The notes under the pieces are model-generated. The model ran no database searches, was not told where the DNA came from, and saw only the letters and a program-made list of their open reading frames with translations. A DNA stretch of 64,000 nt, taken from positions 1-64,000 of the forward strand of contig WIXG01000264.1 in assembly GCA_009869945.1 (NCBI GenBank), in the 5' to 3' direction. Origin of the DNA: Mesaphorura yosii. Lineage: Eukaryota; Arthropoda; Collembola; Poduromorpha; Tullbergiidae. Below are positions 56,364 to 64,000 of the stretch, piece by piece; position 1 is the stretch's first letter, and every line of letters starts with the position of its first letter. The translations under genes were made by a program, and so were the position numbers.

Positions 56364-57168
56364 TTAGAAGGTCGCGTGTCGAAGGTTTCTTGTCTTGGTC
56401 ACCATGAAGCTGCGAGATTCTGGCGATGCTGCTTCGTTTTCGTTGACCGTCCTTGTATTCTCAATTTTAGCGTTGGCGTTCTCGCTTTCGGCCCCTGACA
56501 CCGCCACGGCTGCGGGTACTTCGACGGCGCCGCCGTCAGTGCCAGATTTCTGCCCGAGACCAAGGAACCTGTTCACATTCTGCTGCAGGCTGTTGATCCC
56601 CTGCACGGGGTTGACAACAAACTTTCCGACGTTCTGAATCTGGTGCGTGAGATTAAAAAGTGAGTCGTTTCGGTTCCCGACAACGGCGAGCAGCACGTCA
56701 GCCGCAACCCGAACAATGGATGGACTGCGCACTGGCCCGACGAGGTCCTCTTCGTCTCCGTCCTCCTGCCGGCGAGCCAGACGGATTTGGGCAGCCTTCG
56801 CTTGCTGCTTCTTGTCATATTCTTCGGTCCATTCTTGAATTGCCTGAAGCAGATAGCCAAGTCAAAGAATTATTAGCCGTTAACGAGAGTTCAGTTGACG
56901 CTGACGGACACGTGCGTGCCTGTGCTAAACTTACGTGCACAAAGATCGGATTGATCCTGACTGGCAGATTCGGGAGCGTCGTGTAGTCCTGCGTGTAAGC
57001 CTGGATTCGACCGATCCAGTTCTTGGCCTTCTCCAGCAGCATCTCCGAAGTTTCCTCCGCAGTCTTGCCGTTCCCCAACTCACGTCCAGCTCGTGACCGC
57101 TGCGACTGAGAAGCCGTTAATGCGAAAGAGGTGAAAAGAAAGGCTAGGACGAGAATCTGTTGCCTCAT
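56364..57168 (-). CDS. Secreted protein of unknown function
   Basis: Exon 1 57168-56935 and exon 2 56834-56364, read leftward, 100-base intron; 234 residues. The acceptor at 56834 is the one that keeps phase 0; a nearby AG at 56845 would run into a stop. A clear signal peptide (MRQQILVLAFLFTSFALTAS) is followed by a charged helical region (EETSEMLLEKAKNWIGRIQA), a Lys/Gln-rich stretch and a hydrophobic helix (SIVRVAADVLLAVVGN). The C-terminal part is low-complexity (SGAESENANAKIENTR). The family is not recognised. A TATA box lies on this strand at 57317-57310. Confidence 0.6.
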
Positions 57169-57309
57169 TTTGAAATCTTATCTTGCTCTTTTGAGTACCG
57201 CTCCAATGACAATATTATAATTAATGGAATACCGCTGTTCGCTGAATGAATGCTTGTAATTCAGAAACGAACGACGATGTAACTGTGGGAGGATTTTCGG
57301 TGTGATGGC

Positions 57310-57317
57310 TTTTTATA
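57310..57317 (-). promoter_or_regulatory. TATA box of the secreted-protein gene
   Basis: On the minus strand this reads TATAAAAA, about 145 bases before the start codon at 57168. The leader therefore appears to be short, without need for a 5'-UTR intron. Confidence 0.5.
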
Positions 57318-57639
57318 CAAATTCTAAACGACGCTTTCACTTTCGTCTATTGTCGATTACGAAACTCTCTCCAGACGCCAGTCACTCCAGTGCTGCTTTA
57401 TGAATATTCAGTACACGATTGAATAGATTCATCAGATACAGGCGCAGTGATTTGATTGTTTTTATTGTGATCGCAATTCAGTGAATAGTGAAATTATCTC
57501 TTGCCAAGTGGAAATGAGTGCATTCGAATTTCGATTACGTGTCACGTCAAAGTTGCCTTACGTGACGTACGTGAGGTTACTGGAAAGGAATCGAGTAATT
57601 TAATCAAGCAAATATCTAAAGCGTGAGTGTGAGTATGAT

Positions 57640-58782
57640 TTAGGCTGTTTCCCCGCAGCTTTTCGTATGGAGCCAGTGTCTGAGCTTGTACACACCCCAG
57701 TTCAGGCCAAGGTGCGCGATTGCGATGACGACCAGACCTAACGCGCATGTGCCGGCTGAGGAGCCCGGAGAATTCCTCCAGTCGAGCATCTTGTAAATGT
57801 ACTCTGACGTCCCAGAGTAGTCTCCGTTCCACGATTCGTACAGGATCCTGGCAAGTAGAAACATTGATCAATTTAACTGATAACTGTTAAGGGTGAAGCA
57901 ATCGAGCTTGAAATCGAATGCTCTGCAACTTACGAGTAAAGCATATACAAGAATCCGTAAAAGATGGGGAAAACCATGTGACTGATGCGGATTGGAATTG
58001 CAACGACCCACGCGTCCAGGAGAGCCACGACCGAGTTCAGGGCGTGGACAAAGTAATCGTGCACTTGGGCACAGGTTGGATTCTTCGAATCGATTTCTAA
58101 TATCAGTAGTTGATGAAAATTTACACGGTTCATGATTCATAACATAGCTCGAAAATTGCAAATTACCTGCATCGTAAAGAAACACCCAGTAAATAATCGT
58201 AACTCCGTACGGAATCACGTTTACCACATTAAAAAAAATCCAGATGCATTTTTCCAGCACTGACAGGCTTCCACCGACACGGATGTTTGTGTATGCGTTC
58301 TCGTCGGCACTGCCGATGCCTACATGCACGGCGGTTGTCGGTGTTTGTGAGCTGAAGTTTGAGTTTGGCTCCACGGGCACGGCACTTTTGTTCTTCTCGC
58401 TGTCGTTTTCCTTACCGGTTGGTCCTGAAGACCGGAAAAATTTGCTCCACACCACATTTACGTATTGGGCAACCGCATAAATCAGCTGCATCGCGTAAGT
58501 CCAGTTTGTGAGAAAGAGAAAATAGTAAGAGAGCCCCTCGGAGTCGGTGTTGGCCCCACAGATCATGTTTGAGATGGTCGATGACAGGAAGTATGACATA
58601 AACGCGAGTCGGTACGTGAAATAAGGCCAGGAGACGGACAAAGATAGTGAATTCGTGCCATTGCCAGCTGCGGGCTGTGGCCCAGGCTTTATTTCCCACT
58701 CCGAACGCAGGAAGTAAATGGGTGAGACGGAGCTGAGGCTGAAATCAGCCTTGATCCGCCTGAACACGGAGGAAATCTTCAT
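57640..58782 (-). CDS. Rolling-stone-like multipass membrane protein
   Basis: Exons, read leftward: 58782-58167, 58096-57934, 57847-57640; introns 70 and 86 bases; 328 residues. Family marks are the entry motif RSEWEIKP, helices SWPYFTYRLAFMSYFLSSTI, YFLFLTNWTYAMQLIYAVAQ, the segment VHDYFVHALNSVVALLDAWV, then PIRISHMVFPIFYGFLYMLY and DWRNSPGSSAG near the end. This is the full rolling-stone layout of about six or seven helices and is much closer to the insect proteins than the gene at 4-7 kb. A cytosolic Ser/Asn-rich loop (about residues 110-165) is longer than usual. Fly Rolling stone acts in myoblast fusion; the role here is inferred. Confidence 0.82.
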
Positions 58783-59904
58783 CCTGGTTAGGCGAGCGTG
58801 AATGCCGCAACGTGACTAACAAGCTTTCAATTAACTACGCAATGTGCATTTACAGGATGCGCTCTTATCATGACCCAATACTCTTTTATTGTAATGTTAT
58901 CAGTCGCTGATAACGCAAACTTGTGTATGTGTTCTAACAATTGGAAGCGTCGTACCTCATGCGTATGCCATAGAGTCGGTACAAAATTCAATACTGCACA
59001 TGTGTGAAGAAATAATGAAACATTATCATCTCGTCTGCTGAAGATGAGCTCACTATTGTCGTCATGCATGATTACTTTGGCAAATTAAGTCGAAATACAT
59101 TACTGCATCGCATCGAATGAATGATGATCTGACACAATTCAGGCCATTCGGTCGCCTTTGACTTTGGTCTTTCGATAAAACGCTTTAAATTGAATTGATT
59201 GATTGTTTCGGTAGAATTTTCGGCTGGACTCGGCTCGTCACGGCCTTCAATCCTACAATTAGTCCTCATTTTTGACACACCAATCAAAGAACGATGCTGA
59301 TCTTGCGTTCAAGATTGAGTGTCATGTCTGATTTGCCATACTTTCTTTAAAAGACAGCATCATGGTGTGAAAATGTAATGAAGATCACTGAGGCTACACC
59401 TCACAGCAGCTCGCTAATTTCCTGATGTCTCGAAGTAAACACGACACTTCGTGTCAGCAATTAGCAGCTCGTCACGTTGGTGTTGGTGGTCTTGTGAATC
59501 ATTGATAAGTGATAATTCGATAATTCATAATCACAAAAGCACTAAACATACAACTACGCAATTTGTAATGCAACTTTCAGTTCCACTTATCCGCTTCCAC
59601 GATCATGAACGCAAAGAAAACAAGTCCGTAGATCATTAACAATTAAGATGAATGAAGAATTATAATAATTCAAGCAAGAATTCCTTTCTTTATAAGCAGA
59701 ACAGCGTGATCGACGTGTGACCAGTTTGTTAAATGCTAATTTTCCATTTGCACTAGCGTGGTAAACTAATCCGTCTGCTTGCTTTATCCGTCTGTTATCA
59801 GTCTGCTAATTTCTAGCGTGGTCCACTCGAGTTCGATGTATTTAAATGCAGGTCGCTCTGGAACCGAGTTTTAGTCGCCCAACTGCGGCCGACACTTTTC
59901 CAAA
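58783..59904. other. Divergent upstream region, rolling-stone-like and otopetrin genes
   Basis: About 1.1 kb without a supported gene. A TATTTAAA sequence near 59837 lies about 68 bases before the otopetrin start and could act as a TATA box. The rest is AT-rich. Confidence 0.45.
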
Positions 59905-62621
59905 ATGAGTAACAAGATGCTCGACCAAATCGCCAGCATGCTGGCCGAAGGGAGGCGCAATTCAGCGACGCGGATCTTGACGCTCACCAAAATTCGATCC
60001 GGCTCCAATTGCTCCTTGCCTGGCTCGGGACCGCCCAGTTCTCCGTCGTTGAATCGAAGGGAGTTTAACAGAAGCTTCTCGCGGGTCGACGAGGAAGCGC
60101 CAGAGCCATCGCCAGACGATGACCCCACCGAACAGGGCGTCGGCGCCGGAGTGACAATGCTCGTGGCATCACCCGGCGCGGGCGCCGGCGTGTCAGACGT
60201 GGAGTGTCCACTTGCAGTGGCAGATTTCTGCTCGGCGATCGAAATCAAGCACGATAAAATCCGGGTGTACGATCCAGACCTCTGGCGATGGCAGGGCAAG
60301 TAAGTTTAGCCATCAGTTGGCTAAAAATTTAAGTAATTTTCTAACTGAAAACCTGCCCGCCAGTGCCAATGTTGGAAACACGGTCTCCGCCCTTTATGCC
60401 AAGGTGATTGTGATCATGGGCATGACGTTCCCGATGGCCGAGACGATTTCCACTCACATTCCACCTTCTTACTATGAAGTAAGTTGAACTCTGCATGAAT
60501 TCTGCAGTTAGTTAGCAATTAATTTACTAGCTAATTCGCTAATTAAGAATTTCTTCCATCACAATTACTAAACAACCATTAATAAATTCACAGGGTTTCT
60601 ACCTCTACTTGTACCTTGTGAGTATCTTCGTGATGGCCTACCTCTTTGGGCAAATGTTTCACTTCCACCGCAAACTGCATCAGCTGAGCCACAACTGCAG
60701 ATGCTGGACAAGGAAACTGAGACGCCTGCTGACGTGCAGCGCCAGCTCAAAGAACTCAGGCACGGACACAGATTGTCAACATCATCACAACCACGATCAC
60801 TATAGCAGTGACGACGATCATGATCACGACATGACCAGAAACGACCTGATTCCAACCATTTACGTGGAAGACACATCTGAACCGAACGACCCGGAAGCGG
60901 GCGAAAACGCAAACGTCAGGCACGAGGCCGAAGTCGACGCGGCCATCGACAATTTTCAGCTGCAGTTGCAGTGCATTCACAAAATTAACGGGCTCGTCCC
61001 GAGGAATGCTGCAGGCTGTCAACTGTGCGAGTATCTCGACAAGAATGATGCGAGAAGGCTAACTGCTATGCATCGCGGAGGCCCACGCACGAATTTCGGG
61101 AGTTTTTACCTGCGGGTAGGAGCAATCGGTACATGACTCGCGAAAACTTGCGGTTATCCTTGCTTACCTAATGCAAACCCGAAGTCATTGATCGTCCTTG
61201 GTTTTTGCTTTGCCCTTTCAGCGTTCGGACTTGGCAGCGTGATTTACAGCGCGCTGGAATTCGGTCAGTATTTTGAGTTGAAAGACGACTCACGCTGCTA
61301 CAATACCATGCAGGCGCTCACGCCCGCAGTGCGGATGGTCTTCACTTTCATGCAGATGTACTTCATTTTTCTCAACTCAAAAGTGGACGTGAGTCGCACG
61401 AGTCTGCTCACAGAATTCGGGATGATGCACATGATCGGCACGAACCTCGCTGTGTGGCTGAATGTGCTCGTACAGGAGACGAAGCACGAAATCCTGCATT
61501 TTTATGATCCGGCCACTGGCACGGTGATTCCGCATGGACACGACGGTTTTATGGACCACGCCCACCACGAGCGAACAAGACGAGGCCTGCAGGGCCCTTA
61601 CAACATGTACGAGTGCAGGCGATCAAATGTCATGGGCTCGCTCGTGGCCAACGCGTCTCCGTTCCTGTTTCCGTGCACGATCGAGTACTCGCTCATTTGC
61701 GCCGCCATCTGTTATGTGATGTGGAAAGAGATGGTCGAACGCCGCCTAGCAAGTATTGCCACTAAGCGACTCAGCCAGGCCCCACAGTTTCAACCCACGG
61801 TTACGGCAACGGCAGGGCAGCATTCGACGGCAGCAGCAGCAGCACAGAATCACGGCTCGGACCATTCACATTCTCATTGCCGCTCCCCAAACCAGTACAC
61901 GGTCGACTGTTCGGGCTCGAACAAAGGCCTCTTCATCGGCCTCCTCCTTCTCGTCTTCACTATTGTAAGCGTGCTCGTGAACTTCGTACTCCTCAAGCAT
62001 CGCGAGTACTCCAAGCTGGCCGCCGTCGAGATGCAGGTGACCGAACTCATTCTGTGCACCACGTCGACGGTCGCCGTCCTCCTGGGCATGTGGCAGATGC
62101 GCCGGTTCCGGTACGAGTCGGAGAAGAATCTGGAGCTCGACAACATTTTGCTGCTCGTGGCCCAGTCAGGCTCCGTGCTATTCGACGTCTTTTGCATCAT
62201 TGGCGAGCAACTTTTCGAGCCATCGGATGGAAGCGGTCGCGAACACGAAGGCGATCGAGATCCATTCCGCCTCGGACTTGCGATCCCGATCCTCTCCTTC
62301 TCGCAAGTCATTCTTCAAACTCTGTTCATTCTCGACGCTTCCAAGCGCGTGGTCGTGACAAAGAAGCAGGCGAGGAGGAAACCCGGCCGAGAAGTCGTCA
62401 CATTCCTGCTCGTCTCGAACCTGGCCATGTGGCTCATCAGCGCCTTTGCGAAGGGCAACAGCGCCTCGCACCCGCATCAGCTCGATTTCTACGGAGTCTG
62501 GGCCTGGACGATCATCGCCGACGTCTCCATGCCGCTGGCCATCTTTTACCGCTTTCATTCGTCAGTGTGCCTCTGCGAAATCTGGAAAAAGGCTCACAAG
62601 CTGAAGACGTACGCGATCTAA
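59905..62621 (+). CDS. Otopetrin family proton channel
   Basis: Exons 59905-60299, 60364-60478, 60594-61128, 61222-62621; introns 64, 115 and 93 bases; 814 residues. The join at exon 3-4 restores GSFYLRVGAI-AFGLGSVIYSALEFG, the hallmark of otopetrin domain 1. Further marks: LTPAVRMVFTFMQMYFIFLN, FGMMHMIGTNLAVWLNVLVQ, ETKHEILHF, NGLFIGLLLLVFTIVS-type helix and the closing FYRFHSSVCLCEIWKK. Twelve helices can be placed. The loop after the second or third helix is His/Asp-rich (HHHNHDHYSSDDDHDHD), and another His patch (HSHSHC) lies near residue 560. Known role: proton-selective channels for sour taste and balance in animals. The two His-rich loops may sense pH or bind zinc (inference). A poly(A) signal is at 62861-62866. 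Confidence 0.9.
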
Positions 62622-64000
62622 AATCGACCGAGAAGCACGCGCAAATGGCGATTGGCGCTCGGCAATTAAGTACTCTTGTAGATTTGTACACTTGGAAATA
62701 AGGGTCTACAGTCAGATACTCCATTTCTATTTGCTCCCGGCACCTTTTCTCCACGGTCATTTATTACACTGGGACGAATGCTCGAACACCTTTGCTCCAA
62801 AAGTATCCCGTTGTTCCAATGTTCAAGTTTTACAAGGAAAATAACGTCGCACAAATTTAAAATAAATAAATGTATTCAAAAGTTAAGAAATTCAGTCGTT
62901 AATATGCGAACATCTTTGAACAATTCTTAAACGTGCTATGTAGTCACGTTTTACATGAAGTCAATTTCTGCGGCAAAAAATCGTAAGTGTCTTGGCCTTG
63001 GTATTGTATATATATATTCCTTAACTCATACGCGATCACCTTCTCGCGATTCAGTAGTTGGTTAACGAGCGAGTTAAACCAGTAACCCACTTAACGTTTG
63101 TCGTGAATGACAGCAGCGTAATAATTGCGACGTGTGTATTACGTTCTAACGCATTTATCTGCTGTGTATACCAAACACACTCTCACTGGAGGAAGCCAAA
63201 ATAGATTGTGCGACTATGACTCATTGTGGTCAAGACTAAATTCTAGCATACGAAAGGGTTCTTCCAGGCACGCGTTATCTGTAAACCGCAAACATGATTC
63301 AAATTATAAGACACGACCCCAGACAAAGATGTCCATTCTGTTTCTGTGTTCCCTAGCCCAGTTGACAGTTGCAGACGTGCATACTATCAGAATCCAGATA
63401 CGCAATTCATGAATAACGACGTGCGGAGTCCCGTCGTGGTCATGGTAGATGACTGTGAATCATCTTCACAGGAAGTCTCGACCTACGTTATCACGTCGTC
63501 GTCGTCGTGCTGGTTTTGGTCGCTTATTTATTGATTGAGTGGAGGATTTTGTTCTCATTTTGTCAACTCAGCTTCCTGTCATGTCCTCGTCCGCCCTCAT
63601 CTGCTGCTGCTGCAAAACTGAAGGCAAAGTGTCAACTCGTGACCTTTTTTGCTCCGCTCCGGTTTGAGCTGTGAGGCAGCTGCGGGCTGTGGCTGTAAGA
63701 AATTGTCACCTTGTCAATGTCGAAACTTCACTTGCGCCGTGCGCTTACAAACACGGGCATTTGTCATACCACGGCACGACAGTCACGGTTACGACGGACA
63801 GACGAAACCACGAATTTCAGCACAAAAGGCAGGAGGAATATTGAATCGACCTTGAGTAACCTTAATAATGAAATGATGCGCGTACATACATAATGGAATA
63901 ATCAATCGAGAGACTCTATACAAACCATTCCTTACAAATGAAACATTCCATTTACGTATAACTGCTGGTATTACGTGCACTTGAATCATATGATCGCATC
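62622..64000. other. 3' region of otopetrin and gene-free right end
   Basis: AATAAA at 62861-62866 ends the otopetrin transcript. A TATATATATA run lies near 63010. No coding gene, RNA gene or element is recognised in the remaining 1.1 kb. Confidence 0.5.

Noticed and set aside
61877-62701. Shifted open frame of 274 codons within otopetrin
   Set aside because: Overlaps the conserved otopetrin helices in the wrong frame; Arg/Pro-rich with no features.

Overview
The window is nuclear DNA of an animal, almost certainly an arthropod. Genes are split by short GT-AG introns, mostly 75-90 bases. Canonical AATAAA signals follow most genes, and the gene set is metazoan: IMP-L2, rolling stone, otopetrin, IFT81, CFAP300 and insect-type GR and IR chemoreceptors. 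Compact introns plus this chemoreceptor style fit a springtail (Collembola) best. That placement is inference, not proof. All exon joins below were read by eye from splice sites, phase and family similarity; no transcript evidence was available.

Layout. 0-7 kb: an acidic partial C-terminus, a miRNA-like hairpin, two tandem gustatory receptors and a long rolling-stone-like membrane protein. 7-17.5 kb: mostly gene-free, with a small secreted cysteine peptide and the insulin-binding Ig protein IMP-L2. 17.5-27 kb: a housekeeping block with IFT81 and CFAP300 head to head, TFIIF-beta, and a SUMO protease. 28-33 kb: glycogenin with a large extra tail and an apparent membrane-anchoring last exon. 33.6-38.9 kb: an unrecognised small protein, a chemoreceptor-like wreck, an apolipoprotein-L-like protein, and a membrane gene with a papain-like domain and broken frame. 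38.8-47.2 kb: an ionotropic receptor, a patch of gene fragments (macoilin, Y-box, unknown), a BTB-BACK-PHR gene and a third gustatory receptor. 48.5-62.6 kb: a cellular reverse-transcriptase-related (rvt) gene, a theta GST, a wax-ester-synthase/DGAT-like enzyme, a secreted unknown, a second rolling-stone-like protein and an otopetrin proton channel. The last 1.4 kb shows no gene.

Themes. Three GRs and one IR are chemosensory. IFT81 and CFAP300 are both ciliary and share one 0.87-kb upstream region. Glycogenin, the WSD acyltransferase, IMP-L2 and the ApoL-like protein touch storage metabolism or lipid handling, but their proximity need not mean co-regulation. The most unusual items are the intronless-CDS rvt gene, the tail-anchored glycogenin model, the ApoL-like protein, and the disrupted papain-fold membrane gene. 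The 34-43 kb stretch holds most of the broken or partial genes in the window.
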